The notes: generated by a model not told the origin, from the letters alone. A stretch of 64,000 bases of DNA from Colius striatus (GCF_028858725.1 NC_084767.1:15577895-15641894), one strand, 5' to 3'; shown: positions 45,101-59,552, counted from the stretch's first letter. Translations and numbers: made by a program.

Positions 45101-48100
45101 TACAGCAGGTCAGCGGAAATGTGGCACTGTACAGCTTACGCCCTTGAAAGAGTATGCAGCCAAGGTTTTACCTTGGTGAGTCATTCTAGCAGTCCTAGCG
45201 TCTCATGTAAATGTCAGCCTTTACTTAGTGTAACTCTAGATCTTTGTGATGAAGACGGAATTAGACTCAGCCAAATGAAGGGTCCAAGGACCTTTGCAAC
45301 TCAACACCAGAATGATTACAAGGTACATACAGATCATGCTGTTGACACAAACTATAATGACGACATTCTGGCATTACCTGAATAATTGACATGGCTGCAG
45401 AATTATGCTATCTGCAACACAAGGACAAATTTAACACGCAGTTAGGAAAGTATTAAAGCTGTGGGGAGCCTTTTAGCCAGGTGTTTAGATCATGGAAAAC
45501 CCATTAAATCTGTTTTAGGAACAAAATGAGCATCTGCTAGATGCTCAAATGCCCCCCTTTGTAAAGAGTGGATGTAGTGAGGAAGACAACAGTTTAAAAT
45601 TTAAACTTAGAAGTAAGGCAGTCCTAGACTGCCTCACCATGTTAAAGTACCAGCATATCTTTTATTTAGGAAGTGGGCTTTAATAGATACACAGGATAAC
45701 AATCCTCAGTCTGTTTGAAATCAATGCATTTTTCAAGCTGCTGATACTTGATCATGTTATTCATTTTCATAGACATATTCAAGCTTTGGGAGTGATTACT
45801 AGACACATGGATATTTTGTGTCTCTATCCCATATGGCTTAACAGTGATATGAACACAGGACTGCAAAGAATGAGGCTTTCCCAAAGGCAGTGGGATGGAG
45901 AAAATTGTGTCTGGAAGTGTATTTCCATATGGCTAAATTGGGGAACTTGTCACCACTTAAGTAGTGAGCTTTCTGGTTTTGAATTACTTGATGACGTGAA
46001 TATGTGATTTGAAAATGACTTCTATATTGTTCCTGGGGTTGAATAACAAGACTTCTGCAGGAAGTGAGAAAAGAGTGATTTATTTGTCTCTCTTCACACA
46101 TACCAAGGATCCTGAGACGACAGGTTAGATTGGAGGGAAATTTGCAGTAGTTTTAAACTGTGAAATGGTTTCTTGCAATGACTGCTCTTTGTGTGGGGAG
46201 AAGGGCAGGGTTGCCTCTGCTAAGATATTCTGAAAATAAGCAAATAGCTGTAAGGGGTTATATTAGCCATTGATATGCTATTTGCAGAAACTGCAGAATG
46301 CTGATTAGATTTGAAGCTTGCTGAGAGTCTAAGTCACAGGAATGGAGCTGAACACTGACTAGGTTTCAAAGACCCATTTTTTGGTAGCATGTTTTCAGAA
46401 CATGTAGCACTAAAGTGTCCTTTTTTCAAAGGCTCATTTTCTATGCATTAGGTTTTTAATGTCTCCCACCAAGCAGACAGGATATTAGATTTGCATCTCT
46501 AAAATTGTGTATGACACTCCTGTGGGCACCTCCATGGCTGCTGTTCAGGAGGGGTGGAAAGGTGCTCTGGCTTTCAAGGGCAGGCTGCCTCTGGGATTAG
46601 CAAAGGCTTTCCAGCAGGGAGAACAGCATGGCTGCTGGAATGCGTGCATTGTGCTCCCTGCTGCAAAGTCTTTGTTAAGCTTGAGATGAGTTTGTCCGTG
46701 TTACAGGGCAGAATGTCACAAGGAAAAGAACATCAGCAATCTGAAGGTAATGGCGTTTGGGTAACAGTAGCCTTAGTATAGGAAAAAGCACAGTAGAGAG
46801 CTTAATCTTGGAATTAGTTAAGGCATGTCTCTGATGGGATGGTGAGCATTTGCAAACACACCCTGCGTGTGGCTCACGTGGCCGTGAAGTCTGTAGGATG
46901 GTGGTGTCCATGGGCAGCGTGCTGGGGTGCACGTACTCAGCTTACTGCTCATGGTACGTATTCCACTCCAAGTACAATGTGAAGAGACGGGGCTTAAGTC
47001 TCTCTCCCTTCAAATCACCCATTGATTGCTTTGAAGGTCAGCGATCCAGCCCGTGGAGGGGAGCAGAGGTTTCTCCTGGCGTGGCTCTGGGGCCGCCTAG
47101 CGGGGTGTGCTCTGGGAGGAGCTCGCAAAACAGGGCTCAGAGTCAATTAATTTTATCCCCTGTATTACATGCCTCTTCCAAGTACAGCTGTTTTTCAGGG
47201 CTGGAAAATCCTGGCTTTCCCTCCCTTATTTGGATAACAGCTGAACTGCTGACAGATATTGGACACTTGAGTCAAACTGGAGTTCCTAGAACCAAGTGAC
47301 TAAATCTCTTTTAAGCACCGACATTAAAGACGCCTAGAGCTTATTTTAAGAGATGCTAAGCTTCCACTTGAAATCATAAGGCTCCATACTTGTTAAAGTA
47401 AGTAGATTAATATCAAATGCAGATCATGGCCATTTGTTTCCTTTCTTCCCTAAAAAAAAACCCAACCCTGCCCCACTTCTTTGCATGCCAGAGCATTACA
47501 GGGATATGGAAGGATTTTGAGTCCAGACTGCCTGACATATGAAGGCTGCAGATCCCGGGGACTGTAGCACATGAAGACTCTGGTGCCTGTGACTGTAACT
47601 TGCAGAGCACAAGCAGATGTGAACAAAAGCCATAGTATTTGTGGAGTCCCTGGGCACTCTTACACACCTGCCTGCTCTCTGATGCCTGTGCTTTGTGTAC
47701 CTTTGTCATTCCTGTTGCACAGGCACATCCCCGTGGCTACATTTGGTGGGAGTTGGGGATCCTTTATGTGGACCCTAAGGACAAGTGATGAGTGCCATGG
47801 TAAGAATGGTGTTTCAAGAACCTGGAAACTATTTCTGCAGTTTGTATGCTATGTAGTAAGAAAGCTAGGCCACATTATTTCCTGAAAGCCCTGAGGATAC
47901 ATCTACAGGCCCACTCTCCTATGGACTGCAACTTTCTAAGAGTTCTGTGTTGCCAGTGCTTGAATCGAGAGGCAGTTCTGAGTTGACCTGGTCTGGTACC
48001 AATCCTTGAATGAACTGATGGCTCAGTTTCCCTCCTTGTGCCAGTGGCTCCTCCTGACTGCATGAGCCCAGCTATGTGGTGAGGAGGGGATGAATCAAAT

Positions 48101-48647
48101 TCTAGTACTCCCTTTCATTGCTGACTGCTGGAGGATCTTTTCCCATTTCCCCATGGACACCTGCAGTGAATGATGAAGCAAAGCTTCAGACCTAATGCAT
48201 AAGACAACCTAGATTTGCTTTTTTTTTTTAAAAAAAGTAGAAAGTACCACAGTAGGCTATTCAGCCAGCAAGCAAGTTAACCTCTCCTCTGAGTCATGAG
48301 GAGGATTAAGTTAACAGGGCCAAAGAAGACAGAGGGCAGTCTAGCCAGCTGGGGCACACCTTCCAAGGTGGTGATGTGTCATTCCAGTAAGCTTAGGAGA
48401 TGACATGAATTGTGTGGTCAGTGGATACAACTGAGTGTGACTCATGGCTTTGCCATCGGGTGCTCTAGGAGTGATATGCTGGTTCTGCTCTCTGGGCTGT
48501 TATATTTGTGCTTTCTGCAGAAGACAGCATGCTCTCATCTCCACCATCCCAAACCAGACCTGACACCTGTGTCCCATCTTCACAAAGGAGTATCTGTGAG
48601 CAGCACTGTACAAATGGTGCCTGCTGTAGCATCCAGTGTCACACGGG

Positions 48648-48716
48648 ATGTCATTACTATACTAGTTATGTCATTACTATACTAGTATTGACATGGGATG
48701 TCGTTACTATACTAGT
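48648..48716. repeat. three-copy 19-bp tandem repeat
   Basis: ATGTCATTACTATACTAGT occurs at 48648-48666 and 48668-48686, and with one change (G for A) at 48698-48716. Copies one and three are both preceded by GGG. Confidence 0.85.
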
Positions 48717-51700
48717 AATTACCAAAATGACAGAAGAGCCTTTAAGTCCTAAAGCCTCATGCTTTCATTTAGCTGATTTAAATTGTTTTGAATAGGAGTG
48801 AAGACAAAGTATATCCTCATATGGGAACACATTGAAATGGGATGTTTATAAACTGTTAGTAGTAGCTCAGTTGCACTCAGAAAAAAATAGGAATCTGGGT
48901 TAGCTTTTCCAGAGCCTGCATAATATTTTTCTCCAGTGCTATGCAAAGCAGTGAACACCTGCTGTAGCTTCTGTCATCTCCTGTCACACAAGCATGCCCT
49001 GGGTGGTTATCCCACAGCGTATCCTGACTGGTGGTCTGATGCCTCTGTCATATAGCCCTGATGTCATCAGAGATGGTAAATCTGGAGATGAACTGAAGCT
49101 CCTGAGCTCACCTCCCCTCTTGTCACTCTGCACGAGGCCCCTGAGCTACCAGTGCTCTTGCTGTGCAACGGAGAGGCTGCAGCGAACACTGAGGTGAGTG
49201 AGTTTCCTGCCCTGGCCCTGGCACCTTGTCTGATCTCTAGTTCTGTGAGAGCTGTTTCCAGCCTGTGTCTCAGGCAGGGGGGCCTGTGCACCAGCATCGC
49301 AGCACTTAATCTTTCAGGCTACCCACTGCTGCACTTTATCACCTCACATCTGTGTCCACAGTGAATCTGAGGCTAAAAATCTTGCCCTGGTTCAGCACCA
49401 CTCCCACTGGGCACCCATTCATCCAGGGCTGCTGCTGGGGGCTCTACCATGGCCTGGTCTGCCCTGCTCCAGCGTGCCAAAGCCACCAGCCCCCAGGCTG
49501 GGCAGTGCCAGTGCTTCCACCAGTGGAACAATGTCAGAGGGTAAGATGTTAATTTGTACAATCATACAAGAAACCCAGAATCCCACTGGAGACTGTTTGC
49601 TTGAGGGGGATGTTATTTAAAGCTCTCTCATCTCTGGTTTCCCTGACACGCCAGGAGATGTTTTTAGCTCACTCGCCTCCTGACAGCAGCATCTGAGCTG
49701 CTGGGGAGAGCCATCACCATGCCCCCACGTTGGTGATGTGAGGATGTGCCCAGAAGTGCCTTCCCCGGGGTGGCATGCCAGCACTATATCTTTCCCCCAG
49801 CAGCTGTCGGGTTGGTGGTGGGCATGTGAACCATGGGGCAGCCACTGGTCACTAGTGGTCGATGAAACCAGCTCCCTCTGCAGCACTGTGTGCAGTGCTG
49901 TGGGGCAGGCAGGCCTGAGGGTGGGAAGTGAGCATCCAAAGAATGTGGTCTTTGGCCACCTCATGCTGGGGCAGGGCTCTTCCCTCTGCCACCACCTGAG
50001 CCATGGAGTTATCTCAAGTGACTTACTTTAAAATGATGTAGGCTGTTAGTGCTGTGTGGTATGAGTGTTGCAATGAAGGAGCACGGGCATGGAGCTGTTA
50101 CTGATGCCAAGAGGAGGAGGGGATTTTCTGTCATTCTGGCCTTGTGTGGCTCTTGCAGAGGCTGGAGGGCTACAGTGCATCAGGGCAAAGATGGGAGTCT
50201 GTTAAATGCTTGCTTTTAGTTCTATGTCTAGGCCAGACTCTATTTCTCATCTATTCATCAGAGAAGCTGGGGCAGCAGTTGGCATCTAAAAGGGAGTCTG
50301 AATCTATAGCAACAGCTCTGGTTCCACCAATGGGGCTCATGGTAATTATCCAAAACTGCTGGGACCCAGAGTGCATCATATAAGCAAGCCTGGAAGACCT
50401 GCAGTGGTCGGAGTACTGTCATCCCCTTGCACATTCTGCAGTATCACCATGAAGCTCAAAACAAGGACCTACTTGTTGCACTGTAACATACAGTCAAAAA
50501 ACTATCCCAGCCTCAGAACTTTACTCAGAGAACAAACCATACATACAAGTGCAAATAATCAGAATATTGCTAAACACTATCATTTAGAAGCATATTTGTA
50601 GAACTAGGCATAGACTATGAAGCAGTTGAAGTTGCCAGTTCCCAGAGCTGCGATTATTCAAGTTGCTTAGGTTAAGCTGCCACTGTACAGTTAAAGGAAG
50701 CTTTTTATAGGGAAATTATTTTACAAACCCTAAGTAATTTAATAGAAAATTGAGCTGGCAAACTGTTGCATAAAATTAAATAACTTGCACAAGAGTTTAT
50801 TAAATGAAAAATAAACATACACCTGGCCTAATACTTATTTTTTGTGTCTAGGAAGCATTAAGACTGGACTGTTTAAGCTCTCACAAACACAATTTTTATG
50901 GCAGTGATGTGTCCAAGGAAGAGAAAAGGTTAGTTTAAATGTATAGCCAAGGCATTTGGGCTTCCACAAAGTACTGTGTGCCTGATTTATGCTGAGCAGT
51001 GAACTCTTCTTTGTTGGGGAGCTCACATGCTGGCTGACAGGTTGTACAGCCGAAACCTTTCCAGGAAATATGATCAGTCTAAATTTAACTATGTGGACAG
51101 CATTTGATATGGAAGCAGCTGGTGTTATACAGATCTGCGTGCTTGTCAAGCAACCTGAGTGCATTGCTAAAGCAAATATGTTCATTTCCACCTAAAGGCA
51201 ATCTAGGAAGCCAGGCCCAGTTTTAGCTTGCACTTAATTCAATATAAAGCAGAGCTGTAGCTTTGTAACCAGAGATGTGCTGTGCCCAAACTGTTAGATT
51301 GTAGTGCCATTTCATTAGAACGGTGAGATGTGATTTATTTTTCTTGTCCCATATTGCAGTTCATGCCAGTACATACCTGTTTCTGTTTACAACTGACAGA
51401 AAGGTTTCCTGGTCATACTCTCCATGCTCCCCTCTTGTGAAAAGGTTTTCTACAGTGGAAAGTTTATCTAATGAAAGCCAGCAGTGATCTGAGCCGAAGC
51501 TACTGGTTGGTGGTTTCTTGACCTATTAGACGTCATGTTAATCGCTGAAGAGTATCTCTAGGCAGTGATCTCAGTGGACTCTCAGATTGCCCAGGCACAC
51601 ACTTCCTCGGTAGAAAATCTCTAAAAATACAGCAGGGCTTGAATTTTCTGTCTATCTGAGAGTGACAGAGGTAGCATGTCTGTTAAACTCGAGCTCTAAT

Positions 51701-54700
51701 GCCTATAAGCAAGTGATGCTGCTTAATTACTGGAAAGTGTCAGGAAAACAAAAATGCCCAATGTGGTGCGTACCCAGCTGCTCTGGAAACACCTCACCCA
51801 TCAGCACTCAGTGCCGAACATGGTGGTGTCTGGAGGGCTGTGATCTCTAGCTAGGGCTGCAACCAGAGCCTGTAGCAGCCCTGGCACTCAGAAAGGGGTT
51901 GTCCCCTGACAGCCATAGCCTTTGGAAATTAGGAAATGATAATATGAAGGCATGTGTGCAGTGCAAGGCATGGGAGAGCCAGAGCTTTGTCTCTGCCTGT
52001 CCTCCCTGCCAAAAAAAGAGTTTGCTTCTGTCAGTAAAGTTTACTGGTCAGTAAATGCATTTAAAGTGTTGTAGGTTAAATAAGCAACAGAAGTAGAAGC
52101 GAGTTACAGTTCTTGTTAATAGTGAAGACACCACTGAATTTTCTTGCTACCTTTTGCAACCACAGCTAGGAATTTCTCTAGGAGATAACACAGTGTTATG
52201 GATAAAGACCTTGGATACCCCAAATCTACAAATTAATACAACTGAAAGGCAAAATCTGAAAAGGAATTGTTGATATCCAGGCAACAGAGGGAATAAAGTT
52301 CCTTTCGAGAAGTAGGTCCTGCACTCAGATTCGCCTCATCCCCTGGTCTGCTGAGGAAATGTGTGTTCCTCAGCTATTCCATCATTTGGAGCTGTGAGGC
52401 CCCTAACTCACACAACCCTGGTCCCTGTTTTCACTGCACTCTGGATTAGGGCTACATTACCTACAGGTAATGTACAAGACATTTATTGTGCCACAGGGCC
52501 AGGTCTGTGAGTGTCCTCCACTGCTGGGCTAGAAGAGGCTACTTTCTCAGCTCTGCCCATTGCTTGAAGTTACTCTGCTGCTGCCCTGTTGCAGGAGGCA
52601 CAAATTGAGTGTCCTACCTCCTTGTCTTCTGTGAAGTAATATCCAGGCAATGTGTTTTCGTGGCACATGATGGAACAGTGAACTTTCTTAGCTGTAAATC
52701 ATGTACTGTTAGAGTCACAGTAGTCTGTGCTGCTGAAAGGTAGAACATGGTGAAAGACCAAGTCCATGCCTGTGGTTCTGGTTACCTCTGTTATGTACAA
52801 TTCCCAGTGCTATTAAAAGACTCCCACTGGGACGATGTATTATATTTTCTGTCCACTTTCTTCCCTGTAGCATCTCTATCCCTTCTCTTTTTAGTTTGCT
52901 GGTGAGCCACATTTAGGAGGAAGCTGTGGAGCCCAACTGGTGCTCTGCTGAGCCTGCATCTCAGCTGAGTGCCTTGTGTACCATTTGCCTCTTCTCTCAG
53001 CCCAAGACACTAAATGAAGTACTGGTGGATTGACTGCTTGCAAAGTACGTCATGAATGAAGTGAGATGTTCAAGGGGGCAGAACTCACCATGCCTTCACC
53101 CCTTGTACATGTGCTGTAGAGCTGGGATGCCCTCTGGTTGGCATCTTGTCTCTTGCTCTGGAAACCAAAGTCTTCCTGGGTGTGAGGGTAAGAGATGCTC
53201 AGGCATGCAAGAGGACTGAGACAAACATGCTGTGAGGTTGGAGTTCCTGGTTTGCCAGGATGCTCAACTGAGCACCCTTGATGAGCCTACAGGTAAGAGC
53301 AGAGCTCAGGGTGCCAGAAGAGGGAAGGCTGCTATCTCAAATAAAAAATCATATTGCTGCCTCTCCTTCACACCCCCTGAAAAGCCCTGATGTAACTTGA
53401 GAACATGATTAGTATGCTAGAAATTAAAGTGTTACTCACCTCTCTTAAGCCATCAGGTTGGTTTTGGGACTTTTGCTGCAGCAGCTTGAATCAGCACTGA
53501 GTCTTGATGTGGAAAGCCTCTTCTCCACCAACTCCCCTCCAAGGACTGAAGGCTGTCTGGGGTGGTGGGTTACATTTCTAATGTTCAGATCCCTGCTTGT
53601 GAGTGATGGCATGGCGGGAATGTCAGCTGCATGAGAATAAACTGCAGCAATTTGTTCCCTACAGACTGCTTGAAAGTCAACAGAGCAGCACCATTAGCTG
53701 GAACAAACCAGGTCCACTGTTGTGAGATACAACAGTGGCCAGAACCATAGTTGATTATAATTTATCATGCTGGTAGTACTGAGTGCTGGAAAGATGCCAT
53801 CTCAGGTTAACAGTGGCTCTTTACATTGAAAGAGAGCCAAGAAAGGGAAGTGTAGCAAAACTTCATTAGAAGCAGGACTCTCTTATACAGATCTGGAATG
53901 TAAAGAATTTCCTATTCAGTTGGGGTATAAAGAAAACCTGAGCTTCTCTTCTGTCCAAGTGCTGAGGAATGCAGAGGGGTAGCTTGGGTTCTGTGGAACC
54001 AGTGCATGTCTTGCTAACCTGAAGAGTTTCTCATTAGCATCCTTTAGACTTGGTAGAAGAGCTGTGTAAAGCTCCTGGCAGCCGTAGCAATTTCCTGATG
54101 ATGGCAGAAGCACAGTACCATTACATGCTTAAATTTGAAGCAAGGTGCCTTATTCAATGAGGTACCATGTGGGGGAGGAGCTGGAGGGAGGGCATTTCTG
54201 AAGGGCAGGGTTGTGTCTGTGCCCAGTGTTAGTGCAGCAAGTTTATAAGGAAATTCCTCTGCTCCAAAATGCTAGTTATCAGCTCATTTGGAGGAACTGC
54301 TTTGTTTAGATGCACAAAGGGCAGGAGGAGAGATCCCCAAGCAGAACTGTCCATCGCTCTGAAAATGTCTGTAAATAAACTGAATCTTATCTTCTACCAT
54401 AGCAGTGGACTTCCACAGCTTAAGGCTGAAAAGGTGTTAGATTGTTCAGTCTTGGCATTGTCAGTCTTCATAACCTACCTGCTTTGCAAAGCCCTGCCCA
54501 ACCGTCTAAGGCCCACTGAATTAATTACCTTTTGTGGGGTTCTGGAAGTTTTCCCCAGATTCCCAGTTTGAAAATGTGACTTACAGTTGGGTTTCCTGCA
54601 AGCACAAGCTCTTAAATTTTTCCAGTTACCTGCCTGCTTCATTTATGCTGAGTCCCAGAGGCTGTGCAGAAAAGTATAAATTGCTTTTGGCTAAAGCATC

Positions 54701-55464
54701 TCTCCTGGCACTGTTATTAATGTTTGTATCTTTTTGTGTGTGTGTGTATGTGTCACTGTAAATTGTATGAAGGCCACCTGGTCCTGAGGATGAGTGGATC
54801 CTGCCCTCCAGCATGGACCATGGTGTAGGAGTGCCCTGGGAGCTGCACCTGCTTCCTTTGGCTGCTTTTTGCCTCTGGTTCTCATGCGCTCCTCTCTTCC
54901 TCCTGTGGACAAGCATCTCTGCAGCAAGTCAATGGGATTTACTCAGACCCTCTGGCCTGACAATCTAGCCCAAGGAATTTAAACTATTATTCACCTCTTG
55001 ATGGTGTAATTATCAGATGAACTTTTGACCCTGGCTTGAATGCAGGGGTGGTGGGAAGAGATTGGCTATTCCAGCCATCTTAAACCCTTTCCAAAATGGA
55101 AAAGCAGCTGGTGTAAAGGCCACAAATGCTGGGGCCCTTCTTCCTGAAGTGCTTTGTCAGGGACCTCTGAAGTGACATTTCAATTTATACCACATCAGAC
55201 TCTGAGACAGACAATTTTTATTTTTTAGTTTTATTTTTCCAAAAGGGGTTTCTGCATGAAGGCATGGAGAACAAAATGAATGTGTGAAAATGAATGAGCC
55301 TGCCCTGTAGAGAAACTAGGTATCTTCACTGGCAAGTTGCTGTCTAGAGTAGTTTTAACAGTAAGCATTGAATTAATTCTTATGGTTGGATTCAGAGTTC
55401 AGGCAGAAACTTCTCACTTCTGTGAGGAAATCACAGAGCACATGTTCCTAGTCTTATATGAAGA

Positions 55465-55775
55465 AACTGAAAGGAGATTGTAGCGAGGTGGAGATCAGTA
55501 AAGAGTGTAAGGATAAGAGGAAATGGCCTCAAGTTGTACCAGAGGAGGTTTAGATTGGACAGTAGGAAGAACATTTTAACTGAGAGGGGTTTGTTAGACA
55601 CCGGCACAGGCTGCTCAGGGAACCGGTGAAGTCCCCATCCCTGGAGATACTGAAAAGCCGTGTAGCTGAGGTGCTGAGGGACACGGGTTAGTGATGGGCT
55701 TGGCAGTGTGAGGTGTGTGGTTGGACTTGCTGATCTTAATGGTCTTTTCCAACCAAAATGATTCTATGATTCTGT
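55465..55775 (+). mobile_element. CR1 LINE fragment
   Basis: Contains AAATGGCCTCAAGTTGTACC, AGGAGGTTTAGATTGGACAG and CATCCCTGGAGATACTGAAA, and ends ATGATTCTATGATTCTGT, the CR1 3' tail. Confidence 0.93.
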
Positions 55776-56281
55776 AAGTTGGTGTTTATATCATGAGGCA
55801 GCTTAGCGTAGGGAGGCAGCTTGACAGTGCTATGAATTTTTGGAGAGGAGCTCCAGGTAGCTAGAAAGCCCCAGATGGTCTTTCCCAAACAGTGGTTTAC
55901 TTCTGGTAGTCAGACACTGGTTGAGGCTAACTGCTGGAAGAGAGGATGCTGAGCAGACAGGACAGTCTGCATCTTCCTGTTGTACATGTTGGAAACTGGT
56001 GGTGCCCATTGTGGTAGTAGTCAGGGCTCTTCCTCTAAGATATCCTCAGCAAAGTGCAATGAACGTGGTTGGAGCTAAAAGTAATCAACTGTGAGCAGAG
56101 TAGAGACTTGGCGAGGTTTCAGTCACACAGAGGTGTCATTGCCAGAAGGTGTCACAGCTGGCCTGTGGTCCAAAGGCAGTGGAGGGGCTGTGAGTGTGTT
56201 GCTGGGAGGATCCCCAGTCCCTCCCTCCCATCTCTTTACCACTGAGGTCTCCAAGTGGGTGGCAAACATCAACAGATTCAT

Positions 56282-56360
56282 CCAAGTTTGACTGATTATA
56301 CTTAGTCAAACCTGTCTGAAACTGGACTCACCAGTAGACTGAGCCAAGTTTGACTGATTA
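56282..56360. repeat. direct and inverted repeat pair
   Basis: CCAAGTTTGACTGATTA occurs at 56282-56298 and again at 56344-56360. The first copy is part of a perfect inverted repeat, GTTTGACT (56286-56293) and AGTCAAAC (56304-56311), with a 10-base loop. Confidence 0.8.
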
Positions 56361-58754
56361 AACTCAGACAAGCCCATGTGACGCTAGCAATTGTTGGGCT
56401 CCCTCCATCTTCCATAGTACACTGCTCCAAACCAAAATTTGGGTTGATATGGTTACTTTGGCTTCAGAGGAACAATGTAGGTTTATGTGAGGGCTGTGTT
56501 TGGACAACAGGATACATTTGACCTTTCTCCTGCCATTACCAGTTGTTCCCCTATGATCTGATATTCTCACGGAGACAGACAGATCAGTAGTTTTAGCCTA
56601 GATACTTATCATGGGTATCTCAGTGTAAATTCAGATTATCTCTGATGATGTTAGGCAAATACTTGTCTAAATTATGCTGGCAGGTATTTGCAGACGCGAA
56701 GGGGTTTGAGCAAGCATGGTGGAAAAAGACTGCAGATGAGTGTGAGTGGTTTGGAATTGTGTTATTACATAACAAAAGGGGCATTGCTGGCAGATGTCCT
56801 CAATCATCTGTCAATATTATCTTCTGAAAGCAACTTAGGAGAGGTGCCTGCTTGCTCTCCATATGCTGAATCTCAGGAGCAGCGTTTTAATGAGGAGACT
56901 GACCAGCCTCAAATTGAAGTTCACTCAGAGTGTTGCAATAGAGATGTTACTATAAGATGCCTCGAGGCATCCACTTCTTGGATGATCTTACAGCTATGCT
57001 TTCTGGCAGCATTCCCTAGGATTTAACTTCAGACATTTTGACATATCTAATATATTTTCCACTGTAACTTAAACCTGTGCCAGTCTGGACTATACAGACA
57101 TCTATAGGCAATTTGAGGAGTGGTGAACATTGTTGTATGTTTGCCAGTCCTGAGTAGGATGCTTACCCATATATCTATAGAGACAGTGTACCGATGTGCC
57201 CCCAAGCTGGGTCCTAACAAAGCTCTGCAGGCTGCATCATGATACAACACCACAAATAGGTCAGAATTCTTAGTGAGTTTCCCCTGTGGATGTAGGTCCA
57301 GCTAGAGCTATTTCCAGAGAGGGATGTTTTATCCTGACCTTTCCCTAAGCAACCTACTTGCTAGTGCAGAAAGGATTGTGTTCATCATGATCTCTCACTC
57401 CATTTCCCATCATGGCAGTGATTCTTACCATTGGCTTTTCCCATTGGTACTTAGGAGACAGAGTCAATTTATTGAGGTAGAGAAGATGGCTAAAAGCACA
57501 GACTTTTCCTTTTGGCATGCCTCAGCCCGAACAAACCAGAACAAATGCAGCATGTGGATCGCCTGCACTTAGCTTGCGCCACCCAGGCTTTCTGTTTTTA
57601 GCTCTGGCAGAGGCTCCCTCCGCATACTCAGAATGCCATCCCAACAGCTGCAGCTCTCTTGATGGCCACACAAGCACCTCTGGCCCTCAAGTTTGCAGGT
57701 TTCAATGTCCATAAGCAAGGTCATTTAAAAATTACATTGCCTTTACTCTGACAGAAATATTCTACCTGCCTTCACTGTATGGCATGGCACATGTCAACTG
57801 GTATGGATAGGAAGAGGCACGGTATCTGGTGTGAGACCTGCTTTCTGTCTGGACAGCAAGCTCAAGTGTTTAAGGCAGAGCACAATTGTCAGTTTAAATA
57901 ACTCTCTGGAAGGATAGTGGAAATGATTCTCATTCAAAGCAGCTGAACTGGACTCCACTTGTCAAACTCTAACAAAGATCTTATGAGCTGCTGTCTGTGT
58001 TAGGTCTGAGTGCAAACTGAGCATCTTGAAAAAACAGTGGACAAGTGGTTGTGTTTGTTTGTGGTCCCTCAGGTGACTCAGGCTGTAGCAGTCTTCTGTC
58101 CTCACAAAGGCAGAGAGCAGACAGGTCCCCTGGCCCCGTGCTGGGCAGATGTGCCCCAGCACTGAGTCTTACTGAGTTGTCACAGGGCAGCACCTTCCCC
58201 GCCAGGGTAGCTAGGACCTGCTTCCAGAAAGATTTGTCACCTCCTGCCTGACTGAAGGGGGTCCTGAAAATGAGGTCTTGACTGGAGGATGGGTGGCTGA
58301 AGCAGGCTCCAGGGGAGGGGAGGCAATCGGCATGAAGGGTTGGGGGTTGTGAGACTCTATTGGTGCCTTCAGTGGAGAAGCTGGGTGAGAGCAGGCTGGA
58401 TTTCTATTTGTTTTACATATGGAGCTGGTTCCGTGGGTCGTAAATAGTAGATGAGTTTGTAGGAAAAGAGCTTGGTGCTGTTCTCCTCAGGGCTGCTGGG
58501 TTTGTGAGCTCCAGGAGTCATGCTCCTGGCTGAGGACCTAAAGGTAACTAATTAAGCTAAAGTGAAAAGTGAGTACCTGGCTCTGGCTTTATCCTGCTCT
58601 TTGCTTCTAGAAGGGCATTGTGTCCAACTTCATGCAGCATTAAAGACTGTCAGCAAGGATTTGCTTGTGATAGTTCCCATGTAAATAAATCTTGCCTAAG
58701 CCCCCACTTACCCCTAAACCTCCACAGCATTCCCTGAGGCATCTGAAGGATTTT

Positions 58755-58960
58755 CGTTGACGCCGGGGACTCTCAAGCCGTGTGGTTTCGCAGCGCCAGG
58801 ACTCGCCCGGGTGCCAACAGCCAGCCGACGGCAGGTGGCACCAGCGCCCCGCGCCTGTCCCGCCACCCGCGCTGGTGCCGCGGAACCCGCGCGGCTCCTG
58901 GCTCAGCGCGGCAAAGCCTGCCGAGCGCTTGCGCTGCGAAATTGAGGCCGTAGCAGAGGT
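58755..58960. promoter_or_regulatory. CpG island in the gene-free stretch
   Basis: Short CG-dense block (for example GGTGCCGCGGAACCCGCGCG) about 16.6 kb upstream of the probable MYOT 5'UTR exon. No gene is attached to it. It is a candidate distal promoter, but direction is unknown. Confidence 0.45.
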
Positions 58961-59129
58961 GCGATATTGGTGTGGGTTTTTTGTATCTATACATAAGCAT
59001 CTTCACAGACAGCTGCTGGCTGTCATTCTTCCTGTAATTCTTCTTCCCATCTGGAGCGTCTTGCTGCGGTGGTTTGTAGAGGAACAAACAAACAAAAGAT
59101 CTGTTTTCTGCTTCGTGGCTGATGGGTGA

Positions 59130-59552
59130 GGCAAAGCCTCTTATTGCCCAGGTGGGCCCAGACCATGAGGAAAGGCTGTGGGATCTGGGGCTGTTCAGCC
59201 TGGAGGAGACTGAGGGACGATCTCATTAACACTTACAAGTATTTAAACGGTGTATGTCAGGAGAATGGGGCAATATTTTTTTTCTGTAGTGTCTAGTGAT
59301 AAGACTAGAGGTAATGGACAAAAGCTGGAACACAAGAAGTTCCACTTAACCAAAAATTACTTTACTGTTCAGAGGAGGGAGCCCTGGCACAGGCTGCCCA
59401 GGGAGGGTGTGGAGTCACCTCTGGAGATTTTCAAACCCGCCTGGATGTGTTCCTGTGTGACCTGATCTAGGTGGACCTGCTTTAGCAGAGGGATTGGACT
59501 AGATGAACTCTACAGGTCCTTTCCAGCCTCCACCATTCTGTGTGATTCTGTG
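59130..59552 (+). mobile_element. CR1 LINE fragment (longest copy in the window)
   Basis: Contains GGGGCTGTTCAGCCTGGAGG, AACACAAGAAGTTCCACTTA, GGCACAGGCTGCCCAGGGAG and ends CCATTCTGTGTGATTCTGTG. Plus orientation. Confidence 0.95.

Noticed and set aside
44975-45385. 136-codon open frame on the plus strand
   Set aside because: No recognisable domain, no good start context and no splice partners. Length is within chance for 64 kb.
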